Assembly: GCA_033060915.1 (NCBI GenBank)
Contig: CM065378.1
Span: forward strand, 55,713,501-55,777,500
Source: Euryodendron excelsum
Lineage: Eukaryota; Streptophyta; Magnoliopsida; Ericales; Pentaphylacaceae
DNA: 64,000 bases
Direction: 5' to 3'
Part shown: positions 23,841 through 36,327 of the stretch, in pieces
Layout: the number at the start of each line of letters is the position of its first letter
Position numbering within the stretch: position 1 is the first letter of the stretch
Notes under the pieces: model-generated
Databases searched by the model: none
Told to the model about the DNA's origin: nothing
Seen by the model: only the letters and a program-made list of their open reading frames with translations
Program-made: the position numbers and the translations under genes

Positions 23841-24616
23841 CTTTGCTGGAATTTTAGGACAATTGATTGTTTCTTGACCTTAATGAAGGAGTTGGACTGT
23901 ATATATATGTATGTTTTTTTTCTTTAAGTGGATAACCCTAAGCGGATAACTCCTGGGGTTGCCATTGTTAATATTTTACTTTTTGCACTTTAATTTTAGT
24001 CTTGTACATTTATTTATTTATTCTTGTGGTTAACCTCTTTGGTTGACATACTCGCCTACTACTGGACGAAACCAGTCAAGTTGGTTACCATATTTTCTGT
24101 TTTCATTTTTCATCTAACCCATTTAACTCATCTAACTTACTAACTATTTAACATTTTCTTTTATTTAGTGGATAATCAATGTTGGTTACCATTCTAACAT
24201 TTTATTTTCTGCACTTTATTTCAACTCTTTTTCTTTTTCTTTTTCTTTGTAGTTTATCTTTCGAGTTAATTCACTGCCTATTTACGTCGGCGCCACTCAC
24301 TAAGGTTACCATAACTTTGTTACTAACCTGTCTAATATTATTTTTATTTTTTATTTTTTGTGTGCAGGTATTTTAGTATGTTGTTGTAATTTGTTGTTTT
24401 TATTTTTATTATTATTAGTATCTTATCGTTAGCTGACTCCAAAAGTGCCTTGGTCCAGTCGTTACTTTGCCCACATCCCTTTAGGTAGGTGACATTTCAT
24501 TTCCTCAGCTTTGAGAGTCGTCAATACTGTTTTTAGCCCAGTATTTTGACTTATAAAGTTTGTATTGATGGTTCGAAAAGGGTTAATTTATATCTTCATA
24601 TGGTACGTACACTTTT

Positions 24617-26518
24617 ATGAAATATTTCATTAGGCATGTGCATGGACGATTGGTGAGCGATGACTTATCTAGTGATCTTTCTCCCATCTTCCGTACTCTT
24701 TTCCCATTTAGGACTCTTGTTCCGAACATTCAGTTAGTTAACCGAGGTCCTAATTCTATCCCAATGGTGAAAGAATTTGATCATCAATCACCTGTGAATC
24801 CTAACCTGGCAAATCCAAATAATGTACCTAAAGGTGGGAGTATTCATGGTTATCCTCCCCATAGGTCTCTCAGAGATTATCTAAATCCCACTAGGCAAGC
24901 GCTTACCTCTTGCATTTTTCTTCCCGCGCATCATATAAGGATGACTTTAAAACGGGGAATGATCTAATTGATAATTTCATTCCATGGTTTGGATTTTGAA
25001 AAACCATATCAGCACGTAAAAGATTTCGAAGATGTATGTTCTATGTTCTTCGTTAATTCTTACCCAAGGGAAGTTGTACTTTTAAAACTCTTTTTGTTTT
25101 TTCTCAAAGACAAGGCCAAAACATGGTTCAATTTATTGAGATCTAGGTTTATTCATTATTGACAAGATCTTCAGACAGAATTCTTGAAAAAATTCTTCCC
25201 TGAACATAAAAGTGAGGCAATTCGTCGCCAAATCTCTCAATTTGCCCCTGTTTCTAGTGAATCATTCTTCCAATGTTGGGTGAGATTCAGAGATTTGTTG
25301 AGTGCTTGTCCACATCATGGTTTCACCAATTGCCATATCATAAATACTTTCTATTCATCATTAACTCCACAACTAAAACAATTCGTTGAGTCTATGTGCG
25401 CAGGGACTTTGTATGACAAAGACCCATCTGAAGCGTATGACTTCTTTGATTACTTAGCGAATTGAGTCACAACTGGGACCCAAAATCCCGAGTCTAAGCC
25501 TAGAGTAACATTTCAACTTAATTAAGTGGATGATTTGAATGCTAGAGTTACTGCACTTACTCGAAAGATAGAAGCCATAGAGATAAGTAAGGCCAATGTT
25601 GTGAATACTAAGTCTCCCAGGGAAGAGAGTTGTTTAATGTGTGGTACAATGAAATATGACACTGCTGCATGTCCAATTATACCAGGATTCAAAGAGGCTT
25701 TGCATGGCCAAACCAATACGGTTGGCCAATATTGGGGTACATATAGTGACCAATGAGTTGGGGAGAACCCTTTCTCGAACACATATTACCTTGGATGGAG
25801 AAATCACCCAAACTTTGGATGGAGAAATAAGGGTCCTTTAAATCCTCAAGCATTCCAAGAACGGCCTCAAAGCTCTCAACCTTTTTAATCCCAACCTGTT
25901 CAAACTCAACAATCCATACCTTTCCAACCCCAACCTAACACATATTAACCCCTTTATAGGAAACCTTTAGAAGATAATGTTCATTGATTGACAAATGATA
26001 TGAGACGAGTCAATAATAGAGTGGATAGGCATGACAAGGTGTTAGACCAACACACTAGGATGTTGGAGGACATAGCAAAACAAATGTCTACTTTGACACA
26101 AGCTTTGACCCACCAAGTGTTGGGAAGATTTCCATCTCAATCCCAACCAAATTCAAATCCCAATAAGCAAGTGAATATGACCGAATCGAGGACTGATCCT
26201 CAATCCAGTCATGAACAAGTCCAATCCATCACAACCTTGAGGAGCGGGAAAATCATTATTAAAACCATTCACCCTAGAAAGGAAACTCTTAAGGATAGTG
26301 ATGAAGGGAAGGGAGATGTGAGAGAAAAATATGAGAGTAGGAAAGAAAAAGAACCAGTTGAGTCAGTCATAGAGCCAACCAAAGCATCTGAAGATGAGGG
26401 CATTGATGTTGTGAAATATGCCCCGTTTCCTCATAGATTGACCAAACTAAAACATGAGCTTTTGAATTCTGAAATTTATGAAGTGTTTAAGCAAGTCAAG
26501 TCAACATTCCAATCTTAG
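24617..26518 (+). pseudogene. Gypsy gag
   Basis: Capsid/nucleocapsid polyprotein of the Athila/Tat kind. One frame runs the whole way: RDYLNPTR (about 24870), then FHGLDFEKPYQHVKDFEDVC (24984), KDKAKTWFN (25110), EFLKKFFPEHKSEAIRRQI (25180), CPHHGF and DYLAN (25463). Next is a C-x2-C-type block (CLMCGTMKYDTAAC, 25637) and a C-terminal linker with TTLRSGK (26237). It is interrupted only by stops (24965, 25160, 25463, 25522 and one or two before 25988). At least two sit where Gln or Trp codons are usual. The frame shifts near 26490 before the protease. Confidence 0.82.
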
Positions 26519-27230
26519 ATGCCATCAAGCAAATTTCTTCTTATACCAAGTTCTTGAAGGACTTATGTATTGTGAAAAGGATGTTACATGTCAAGGAAAC
26601 TGCCTTCATGAATGAGAGTCAGAGTGCAATTTTGCAATGTAAGTCCCCGCCGAAATATAAAGACCTCGGCTGTCCTACTAGTTCATGTACAATAGAAGGA
26701 AACAAGATAGATCGAGCTCTTCTTGATCTAGGAGCAAATGTCAATCTACTCCCTTATTCAGTTTATCAACAACTTAGATTAGGTGAGTTGCGCCCTACAT
26801 GTGTCATCTTGCAACTAGCTGACAGATCTATTAAGGTTTCTAGGGGTATTGCGGAGGATGTTCTCATTCAGATATATTGCGGAGGATGTTCTCATTCAGA
26901 TAGATAAGTTTTACTATCTAGTGGATTTTATTGTGTTAGATACACAACCAGTTGAGAGCATTAGTGCTCATTCCCAGATTCTTGTTATCTTAGGATGACC
27001 ATTCCTAGCCATGTGTAATGCTGTAATCCATTGTAAGAATGGGCTGTTAAAGTTGTCATTTGGGAAGACTGTTGAGATAAATATCTTTTTAGCTAAAAAC
27101 AACCGGGAGACTATAAGGACATTAGAGAAGTAGACTGCATTGAGTCTATTGTGCAAGAGTTTTTTGAGAGTGAATTATTTGAGGATCCTATTGAAAAAAC
27201 TCTTGTTTTAAGCAAGCCACATGACCGATT
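26519..27230 (+). pseudogene. Gypsy protease (retropepsin)
   Basis: Aspartic protease region with ALLDLGANVNLLPYSVYQQL near 26714, the Asp-Leu-Gly form seen in Athila/Tat proteases, and ADRSIKVSRGIAEDVLIQI downstream. A 28-bp tandem duplication (26848-26903) throws the frame off. The next block (KFYYLVDFIVLDTQPVES, about 26906-26960) and the usual LGxPFLA block (about 26990) are readable in another frame, with a stop. Non-functional. Confidence 0.75.
26848..26903 (+). repeat. 28-bp tandem duplication in the protease
   Basis: ATTGCGGAGGATGTTCTCAT plus eight bases, twice in direct succession. 28 is not a multiple of three, so it shifts the frame. Confidence 0.9.
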
Positions 27231-27392
27231 AGATTATGATTGTGTCAAATCTAAGGATACAATTCTTAGAGGGATATAGAGATAACAATGTATGCAAGTG
27301 GTTACTAGACCCCATCATTTGAGTCTTTAATTCCTAGTGTCATAAAGTTTGTTCTTTCGGAACAAGAAGCACCCACTCCGGAAAGAAAACCT

Positions 27393-29005
27393 TTGCCATC
27401 TACATTAAAGTATGCATTTCTTGGTGAAGGTGAGTCTTATCCTGTTGTTATAACCTCTAACCTGTCAAAAGGCCAAGAGAAGAGCCTTGTGCAAGTGTTA
27501 AAGAATCATAGAAAAGCCTTAGGCTGGATCATTGCAGACCTGCACGGTATTAGTTCTTTTATATGTACACATCGTATATATTTTGGGGAAAAGTCTAAAT
27601 CGGTACGTTAAATGCAAAGACATCTAAATCCTAACATGAAGGAAGTTGTGAGAGGAGAAGTATTGAAGTTTCTCAATGCGGGTATCATATACCCCATCTC
27701 TGATTCAAATTGGGTTAGTTCAACCCAAGTTGTTCCTAAGAAATCTGGAGTTACGGTAATTTAAAATGAGACAAATAAACTAGTGCCTACTAGGATTCAA
27801 ACTGGGTGGTGCATGTGTATTGATTACCATCGACTAAATGATATTACTAGAAAATACCACTTCCCACTCCCATTCTTAGACCAAGTTTTAGAACGAGTGG
27901 TAGGACGAGCCTTTTACTATTTTTTAGATGGGTACTCTGAGTACAACCAAATTGAAATTGCCTTAGAAGACCAAAATAAGATGAGTTTCACATATCCTTT
28001 TGGTACTTACGCTTACAAAAGAATGCCCTTCGGCTTGTGTAATGCACCGGCCACCTTTCAAAGGTGCATGATGAGTATCTTTAGTGATATCGTGGAGAGA
28101 TTTTTGGAGGTTTTCATGAATGATTTTTTTGTGTATTTAGATCCCTATGAGAGTTGTTTGGAATACCTCGAGAAGGTATTAGAAAGATGTGAGGAGAGTA
28201 ACCTTGTCTTAAATTGAGAAAAGTGACACTTCATGGTGACATAAGGTATAGTGCTTGGACTCATCGTGTCTAGCAAAGGGATTGAGGTAGATAAAGCCAA
28301 AGTTGAACTGATCCATAAACTACCTACCTTGAGAACTATGAAAGACAATTGATCTTTCCTTGGACATGCTGGTTTTTACCGGCAATTCATAGCAGGATTT
28401 AGTGCCATCTCTCGTGTAATGTGCCATTTATTGTCAAAAGACATTTTATGTGAGTGGACGTCTGAATGCCAAGAAGCTTTCAACAAGCTTAAAGAGCTGC
28501 TGACAACTGCACCTATCATTCGGTCACCCGATTGGTCATCACCTTTCGAGTTGATGTGTGATGCTAGTGATTATGTTGTAGGAGCAGTTTTAGGGCAGAA
28601 AGTGGATAAGAAACCCTATGTTATCTATTATGCAAGAAAAACCTTGAATGAAGCCCAATTGAACTATACCACAACTGAAAAAGAACTCCTTGCTGTTGTA
28701 TTTGCATTAGATATGTTTCGATCATACTTGGTTGGGTCATTAGTCATCATTTATACTAACCATTCTGCATTAAAGTACCTGTTAACCAAGCTTGATGCAA
28801 AGCCACGCCTCATCCATTGGATTCTTTTGTTACAAGAGTTCCACATTAAAACTCGAGACAAGAAAGAGGTAGAAAATAAAGTTGCTGATCATTTGTCACG
28901 ACTCCCTACTAATGGAAAAGCCAAAAATACTCTCCCTATCAATGAGTATTTTTCGGATGAGCATCTTTTCCAAATCCAAACACTTTTTCAAGCAACTGTT
29001 CCATA
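27393..29005 (+). pseudogene. Gypsy reverse transcriptase and RNase H
   Basis: RT then RNase H of Ty3/Gypsy type. Motifs: WCMCIDYHRLNDITRK (27810), FLDGYSEYNQI (27925), YKRMPFGLCNAPATFQRCM (28013). The catalytic box reads VFMNDFFVY (about 28110), where family members have F-M-D-D, so one catalytic aspartate is replaced. Then [11 protein letters not shown] (28365) and RNase H blocks [10 protein letters not shown] (28548), ATEKELLA-like [11 protein letters not shown] (28669) and VADHLSRL (28882). Stops fall near 27609, 28215 and 28350. The three main open segments share one frame. Confidence 0.85.
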
Positions 29006-30294
29006 GTTCACTGATATAGCCAACTTTTGGCTACTGGCAAGATATCGTCACACTGGTCTTACTTAGATAAACAAAAATTCTTTAGAAATGTCAGGTATTT
29101 CTTTTGGGATGATCCATACTTGTTCAAGTATTGTCCCAATTAGTTAATTCGTCGGTGTAACCCCAACAATGAGTTTCATTCTGTCATGGAGTTCTGTCAC
29201 TCCTATGTTTATGGTGGGCACTTTAGTTCAAAAAAGATGGTTGCAAAGATTCTGCAATCTGGCTTATATTGGCCAACCATGTTTCTTGATGTTCACTCTT
29301 TTTGCATATCTTGTGATAAGTGTCAATGACTAGGAAGTCTGATTAGAAGACACATGATACCCCTTAATCCCATTCTCACTCTTGAGATATTTGATTGTTG
29401 GGGTATTGATTTCATGGGACCGTTCCCTAGTTCATTTGGATTCTTTTACATTTTTGTAGCCATTGATTATGTGTCTAAATAGGTGGAGGCCGTTGCTTCT
29501 CGTACCAATGATCACTACATTCTGGTCAAGTTCTTAAAGGAGAATATCATTTCTCGTTTTGGTATGCCTCGTGCTGTTATTAATGATGGTGGCATTCACT
29601 TTTGTAATAAACTTATTGGAATGTTAATATGAAAGTATGGGGTCGTTCACAAGGTTAGTAAACCGTATCATCCCCAAACTAATGGCCAAGTTGAGTTAAC
29701 TAACTGGGAGATTAAGCACATTCTTGAGACAACTGTTAATCCTAACCGTAAGGACTGATCCTTAAGGTTTGTGGATACACTCTAGGCTTGTACAACTGCT
29801 TACAAAATTGTGTTAGATGCTTCTCATTACAGGCTTGGGTATGGGAAATCATGTCACCTTCCAGTAGAAATTGAGCACAAAGTCTATTGGACTATTCGCC
29901 AATTTAATGAGAACACAGATGCGGTTGGCCAAACTAGGAAACTATAACTCAATGAACTTGAGGAATTCCGAAATGATGGCTATGAGAATGCAAAGATCTC
30001 TAAAGCCAAGATGAAAACATTCGATGACCAGCACATCCTTCGTAAGTTTTTTTATGTCGATCAAAACGTATTGCTTTACAATTCCCGGTTACACTTGTTT
30101 CCGGGCAAATTGAAGAGTAAGTGGTTTGGACCTTATCAGATAAGAGATGTGTCACCGCATGGAGCGGTAGAAATTGTGAATTCCAACAATGGGAATATTT
30201 TTAAAGTCAATGGGCAAAGATTGAAGCCCTACTCGGAGAACTTTGTAAGTTTGATTGAAAGTGTAGATTTTATGGATCCACCATTGTTTAAGTA
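29006..30294 (+). pseudogene. Gypsy integrase
   Basis: Integrase with the zinc-binding region (CHSYVYGGHFSSKK near 29198, CISCDKCQ near 29305). The core follows: WGIDFMGPFP (first catalytic Asp, 29398), INDGGIHFCN (second Asp, 29580) and the region of the catalytic Glu (NGQVELTNWEIKHILE, 29680). Several stops break the core. The C-terminal third is open from 30011 to 30294 and holds the [20 protein letters not shown] block typical of this group. Inactive. Confidence 0.82.
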
Positions 30295-30910
30295 AAAGCA
30301 ACATCCAATCAGTTTATACAGTTAGTTTAGTCTATTTATTTGGTTTGGTAGCTAGTTTATCTTTAGTTGGAGGGAAGGGACCTTTCTTCCCACCCCGTGT
30401 TTGTCTCCCACCCTTTCCTTTCCCTTTTCGCCTCGTGGTCGTGGTTGTTCTTTGGTTTTTTTTTTGGGGGGGGGGGGACACGATCGTTTTTATGATATTT
30501 GTGTTATTATCTTCTATTGTTTTGTCTTTATGACCAGTAGACGTTAAATAACTGGATAGTGTCATGTCTTCTCATATAAATGGTCGAGTGCTTATATTTG
30601 CATGTTGCATCTTCTGGATATTTCCATTTGGTATCAGGGGCGAGATAATTCGCCATGCAAAGGTGGTGAGGAGAGTTGAGCTCCAAGAAGAACAACCCCA
30701 ACCTCTTACTGGTCGCAATACTCTGGGACCCCAACCACTTGTTTCCGAGCAAATTGAAGAGTAAGTGGTCTGGACCTTATCAGGTAAGAGATGTGTCACC
30801 GCATGGAGCGGTAGAAATTGAGAATTCCAACAATGGGAATATTTTTAAAGTTAATAGGCAACGATTGAAGCATTACTTGGAAAACTTTCTAAGTTTGATT
30901 AAAAATGTAG
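30092..30910 (+). repeat. 175-bp internal duplication (30092-30266 and 30736-30910)
   Basis: The integrase C-terminal block is repeated 644 bp downstream with no indel and roughly a dozen substitutions. Both copies keep the [18 protein letters not shown] reading. The spacer (30267-30735) has a G-run at 30466-30477 and no recognised gene. Confidence 0.9.
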
Positions 30911-31128
30911 ATCTTAAGTGTCACCGTTGTGCTAGACACACGCGTGTGGATAACAATTGCAAAGGGAGTAACTGACTAATGTCAGGAAATCAAATGGTTT
31001 ACCTAGATATTATTAAAGGACGAGTAAATGCTAAAGTATTAAGACACCTTGGAATCACCAGAACAGTGGACTATCTTGATTTTGATGTCAAAAGTCTGGC
31101 TCGACTTTGTAATAATTATTCTTCTTAG
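30676..31128 (+). other. Extra ORF fused to the duplicated integrase tail
   Basis: An open frame of 99 codons (30676-30975) starts before the second integrase-tail copy. It then enters novel sequence with [14 protein letters not shown]. After a single TGA the same frame continues for about 50 codons (VYLDIIKGRVNAKVLRHLG...). The part after 30910 is not recognised. It could be a remnant of an additional ORF as found downstream of integrase in some Athila/Tat elements, or chance. Confidence 0.35.
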
Positions 31129-32792
31129 GGCGTGTTATGTTTAAGTGTTTTATTTGCATGTTTATTTTTATTTGTAAATATAACTAACATTATTTTGCAG
31201 ATGTTTTTTATTTTTAAATAAAAAAAACAAAAACATGCGGAAGGCTAAAAAGAAGTACAATTTGAATGCACTTGAGATCTACAAAAGAGGTTTGTGTATC
31301 TTTTATAATTTTGTACAGTTTTATATAGAATGCAAATGTAGATTTTGGAGATTTGTTTAAGCATGTTTTCATTCACTTTAGCATAATTTTTGTTTTATCC
31401 TTTCTTTTTAAAACAATTGCAAGATTTTATCTTAACACATAGAAAGATGTTATTTTACATCACTTATTATCATCTCATGATAAGTTTAGTATTTATACAT
31501 GTTGAGCAGTTTCATCCATACAAAAGTGGAGATTATTTACCAAGTGAGCTTTAAAGCCAATCACGCCTTTTATAGTGTTTACATTTAGTCTTGATGAATT
31601 TCTTCTATATCACTCATTCAATAGTTCCATTATACTTGTATTTGACTTAATTGTTTTAATTGCTTAGGTAATTGAATATGTTGAACTTTGAAAATTTTGA
31701 GTTGTTGTGCACTTTAAAAAATGAATCAAGGTCATCTTTGATTTTTTGAACCACAAACTTCTTTGTTGACATAATTCCCTTGGAACCATCTTTAAGCCTA
31801 TTTCTTTCTCTCTTGCTACATATAACATTGCTAAAATTTTATTCCTTAAAACAAAAAACACAAGTATTTTCATTTGTGCAAGTTGAATTGAGAAAGTGGG
31901 TGATTTATTTGCAATATAAAAAAAAAAAAGAATTAGCAACAAAGGAAAGAAAAGAGAAGAAAAACAAAAGAAAAAGGGAAGTAAAAAAAAAAAAAGATGA
32001 AGAAGAAGAAGAGGTTCTCTATTGAAAAAAAATATATATAAAATAAAATAGAGAAATTGAAGGTTTGTATTCATTGATTAATTCATGTCTTGATCACATA
32101 TGTTTTGAGCCTTTTATCCTTTCTTTCTCTCTATCTTAAATCTCATGACCAAGTCACAACCTTAACAAAGTCCTTGAGAATTTGATGTGTACATTGCTTA
32201 TTCATTAACTCATTAAAGAATTCACATATCAATTGCTTTTATGGTTTTAATATTAAGTATTCTTTCATGAAACTATGTCAAGTCGTTTCTTATTTTCTAT
32301 ACTCACGTCATTTCTTTATGATTGTCTATTTTGATTTTACATTACATTTACTCTTTTGCATGGACTAGTGTGAGATGCCTATGTTTTTTCTTACTTCTGA
32401 GAGAATATTTAGTGAGATTGAATTAAAATTTCAAGGATGTATCTGTGTTTTAATGTTGTAATACTTTTCTTCTTATGTAGTAATTACACACACACACGAG
32501 CCTCTCATATGTTGTTCTACAACATTATCTTGCTTGTGCATTAACAAGTAAGATATACAGAATATGCTTGTGTTTTGATACATCTAATACATTTTTCTCA
32601 TTATCTTCATTTGTAGACCGCATTTTGATGTTTGTGTGTACTATAACTAGAAACTCTCACGAGATATCGCTCGTCCATTAAGGGTAACCTAGGGATTTAA
32701 AGGCTTGTTGCATATATTAAATGCACTCGTGATCTCTACGAAGTTGAGAAATCTTTTTAAGTGTGTTTATTTATTTTGTTAGGGACTAGCAA
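31129..32792 (+). other. 3' non-coding region of the Athila/Tat-like element
   Basis: AT-rich, with A-rich blocks at 31918-31936 and 31983-32036. No gene recognised. Long spacers before the 3' LTR are common in this group. Confidence 0.5.
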
Positions 32793-32809
32793 AAGCTTAG
32801 TTGGGAGTG
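32783..32809 (+). promoter_or_regulatory. Polypurine tract region of the Athila/Tat-like element
   Basis: GGGACTAGCAAAAGC-TTAGTTGGGAGTG directly precedes the LTR start TGATTG. Similar CTAGCAAA..TTGGGG strings precede the 3' LTR in plant Tat/Athila elements. Confidence 0.6.
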
Positions 32810-34163
32810 TGATTGTACTTTAAAATGTACAAATTGAGTCCCTAATTGTAAGTCATTATTAACAATTATTTATATACTATTAATTATTTTAATGTAATTT
32901 TGGTATTCTTTTATTTTTTTTGTGTTTTGTGAATATTTGAAGGTAAAATAAACAACATAAAGATATATATGTGTACGGGTGTTGTGTGTATATCATATAT
33001 ATTAGTATAATATATTATATTATATATAGTTAGTGAAGTAATATAATATATATATATGTGTGTGTGTGTGTGTATGATGATGGTGCAAGTGTGCAGGTGG
33101 ACACATAAAAGAAAAAGAAAGAAGACAAAGAGATAAGAAGGAAGAAAGAAGAAAATGTGGAAAAAGAAGCAAATGGATGCCAATAGGCAAATGGTCGACA
33201 AGGACAAGCAAAGAAAAAAAAATGAATTGAAGTGTTTTTGCCATGATGCAATTATATTGTCGGCAATGGATTAAAAAAATAAAATAAAAACAATATAAGG
33301 CTCTCTTTGAAGCCTATAAATAGGTTACAAAGAGAGCCATCGGGGGAGGAGAAGTTGTACCTAGAGGGCAGAAGCTTTAGAGAGATATTAGTGTAGAAAA
33401 TTTCCTTAGTGATTAGTTTGTTTTTATTTTTAGTCTTATATTTTGTTATGATTAGTAATGAAATTATTTTTCAAGTCAAGTTTTTTTTAATAGTATGAGT
33501 AGCTAGTTTTCTTCTTGGAACCAATTGTGAAAATTATCAGAGAAGCTTGGAATTTCAACAAAGGTAATTGAGTCTTTATTGTATATTTTTTGAATATTCC
33601 AATTCTGGGTAATTAAATTCTAGATATTTTCGAAAACGTAAATTTTTTATTATGTTTTGTAATTTCTATGCACAAATCTCGGTTTGGTATAATTATTACA
33701 CAAATCGATGGTATGAATCTACGACTTTAATTTTATTAATCTAGATTTAATTATTATTTATAAACACTCTGTAGGAATTTCAAGTGAATCGTGTGATCGG
33801 ATCAATTGGGCCCAAGACCATTTTATTCAGATTACTTTAAAGTCAAGTCAACAACCATTAATCTCCCGAAAATATCAATTTTATTTTGGTTACTATTTTT
33901 TGCTCCGATTGTCCAATTCTCATCGGTACTCTTCTAGGTGAAATTCAAACCGGTGGACTTAGATTCTAACTGAAGTCATTGCAACACTACGGTGTTTAGC
34001 GTGACTTAGTGAGTATCTAATATTTTATCGTGGGTGAATTTTCAGCTTCAACTTTGCATATTTTGTTAACCGTTTCTTATGGATTCGATCTCGATTTACT
34101 TAGTTATTACTGCATCACAACTGTATACTGACGGATTTCAATCAAATTATTTGTAAGTGATTA
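32810..34163 (+). repeat. 3' LTR of the Athila/Tat-like element
   Basis: 1354 bp, partner of 22323-23645. It carries a TG microsatellite (33055-33074) where the other has TA repeats. Confidence 0.85.
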
Positions 34164-34168
34164 GGATA

Positions 34169-35465
34169 AAACGGTTTTTACAACATTGTTCCTGAAAGAC
34201 ACAACTAACTTATCCAAGTTAATCATCTGTCTTGAGGCCTTCTCATAAAGAAGAAGGATTCGCTTGAGCGCACTACATTAAACAACATTTGCCTAAAAAA
34301 ATAAAAGGCTATCATCTGCGAGAACAAGTGTGAGACTTTTGGAGCCCCTCGAGCTACATAAACTCCGTGAATTGATCTTTCCAAATCTGCTTTCTCTAAA
34401 AGCTGATAATGCTTCTGTACCAATAATAAAATGGTAAAGTGGGAGTGGACAGCCTTGTCAAAGGCCCCTTATGATGAATTCAGTCTTTTTGTTCTCCATT
34501 AATCATCACTGAAAGCGACACAGTCATGACACATTGCATGATCAAAGACAACGATTAGCAAAGCCCAGTTTAAGCATCATCCACTCTAATAACTCCAATT
34601 CCACCCTATCATAGGCTTTGCTCATATCCAGTGTTAAAGCGACACGTTCTACCTTATCCCCTCTTAGATTCCTTAGATAAGGAGTGGCTTCAAATGCAAC
34701 TACATTTGGCCTGTGATTAGTCTCCTAGGAACAAACTCACCCTGATTTTCAAAAATAATTGATAAAAGAATTTTCTTGAGATGATTGGCCAAAACTTTGG
34801 AAATAATCATGTATATAACTGTATGGAGGCTAATGGTGCGATAATTAGTTGCCTTCCGTCACTCTTTCACCGTTGGGATCAAAACAATATTAATGAGATT
34901 GACAATATCGAAGTTGTCGTCACCAGAAAATCAGCACAACATTAGTAACCTCAGGGACCGCGACATCCCAATATTTCTGGTAAAAAGGGCTCGCATACCA
35001 TCTGAACCTGGTGCTTTGGTGGGATGCATAAAGAAATAGTGCCCGATAGACTTCTTCTGATCTAAACTCTCAATGTAACTCTATATTCATTTCCTCATTA
35101 ACCTTCTGATCGCCTACATCCAAGACCCTCTCTATCTCTTCTGGACAAGCGGTTTTGAAAATATTCTCAAAGTAACCCGGAATAGTTCTTCATCTGTAAT
35201 CCAATTGCTATCAACATTTTCTATCCCTTTAGTCCAATTCCTGTTATGTCTTTTTGATGCTTTCCTTCGCAAAAAAACTAATATTACGATCACCACTTTT
35301 CAACCATTCAGCTCGAGATCTTTGTTTCCACATAATTTCCTCACTCTCTAAAATCTCATTAATAGCTGCTTCACATTTGCGAATCTGTGCCATAACATCA
35401 GAAGATGGTTACTTTCCCTTTAATTGTTTAAGGTCCTCCATTTTTGAAACAGTAGCACACATGAC
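34169..35465 (-). pseudogene. LINE reverse transcriptase segment (minus strand)
   Basis: Part of an L1-type ORF2 read on the minus strand. From right to left: SRAEWLKSGDRNISFFAKKASKRH (about 35320, shown in part), MHPTKAPGSDGMRALFYQKYW (about 35025), VALTLDMSKAYDRVE (about 34640, RT palm) and GAPKVSHLF (about 34330), then INLDKLVVSF (about 34220). It stops abruptly at the Athila/Tat-like LTR. The catalytic block after SHLF reads SQMIAF where A-D-D is normal, so it is inactive. This is the third piece of one LINE that continues at 36960-37512 and 48218-48520. Confidence 0.8.
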
Positions 35466-35526
35466 ATAGGACTACATGGAGCCCTTGGATCAATGCAATG
35501 GCAAATTAGACAGTCGACGGAGGTAT

Positions 35527-35534
35527 CTCAGAAT
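35527..35534. repeat. hAT target duplication, left
   Basis: CTCAGAAT, against CTCGGAAT at 36328-36335 (7/8). Confidence 0.75.
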
Positions 35535-36327
35535 TAGGGATGGCAATAGATCGGGATGGGGTGAAGGTTGAGATTTTCATCCCCCCTCCACCTAAAATCT
35601 CCATCTCCATCCTTGCCTCCATCCCATACATGGATTAATTTGAACCTCCATCCCTGCTTCCATGAGTACAAGCTTGCCTCCATTCCCGCCTCCTCCACCC
35701 CAACCCCCCCCCCCCCTCCCCCCTAACATCACCTCCGTTTCTGCCTCCGCCCCTAGTCCAAGCCCAAGCCCAAGCCCAAGCCCAAGCCCAAACATTTTCT
35801 TTTTCTTTTTGGTACAAAGAAAACAAACTACACAAAGTAAAAAAACAAAATAGAAAAAAAGAACTAAGGTATCACGAATATTAAGTCTCATAGTCTCCAC
35901 CTGATAGTAAGACAGAATTAACCTCTGAACATTTTGGGTTACTTATACATCAAAATGATGTATTGTATTGTCAAAAGAAACTAAAGCTTAAAAACAAAAT
36001 AAAAGCCCATCCAACAACATTAAAAATTATTGAAAATAAGTTGGACATCAATTAACACAAAGCCTAAGGATGGTATCACTAGCACACGAAGCACTAGAAA
36101 AAGCTAAAACTAGCCCATATAAAAAAATTAATAACAATTGCTCAAAGCAGGGGAAGGGAGGCGGGGAGGGGTAGGGGAAAAACTTAGTCCATTCCCACCT
36201 CCATCCTCGCATAGATTTTCATTTTGACCTCCACCCTGTCTCCATCCCATTTTGAATCCTCCATCCCTGTTCGAAACGGGGCGGATTTAGCTGGACCTCC
36301 ACTTTTCCTTGTCCACTGCCAGCCCTC
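35535..36327. mobile_element. Non-autonomous hAT-like element, 793 bp
   Basis: Termini TAGGGATGGCAAT and (reverse complement) GAGGGCTGGCAGT form imperfect inverted repeats. The 8-bp target duplication is the length typical of hAT. The interior has no transposase. Both subterminal regions are rich in CCTCCATCCC-type words in opposite orientation. A CCAAGC hexamer repeat (about 35756-35790) and a C-run (35706-35716) are present. Open frames on both strands here come from these simple sequences. Confidence 0.75.

Larger units (their letters stand above)
22323..34163 (+). mobile_element. Ty3/Gypsy element, Athila/Tat-like, 11.8 kb, degenerate
   Basis: LTRs at 22323-23645 and 32810-34163 share the same start (TGATTGT-CTTTAAAA) and end (AAGTGATTA). 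A TGGCGCC-type primer site follows the 5' LTR. Gag, protease, RT, RNase H and integrase follow in gypsy order on the plus strand. Total length and the long 3' non-coding stretch (31.1-32.8 kb) fit the Athila/Tat group, whose members often carry an extra ORF there. Gag and RT stay in frame over long distances and are broken mostly by single stops. The LTR ends are TG..TA rather than TG..CA. Confidence 0.85.
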
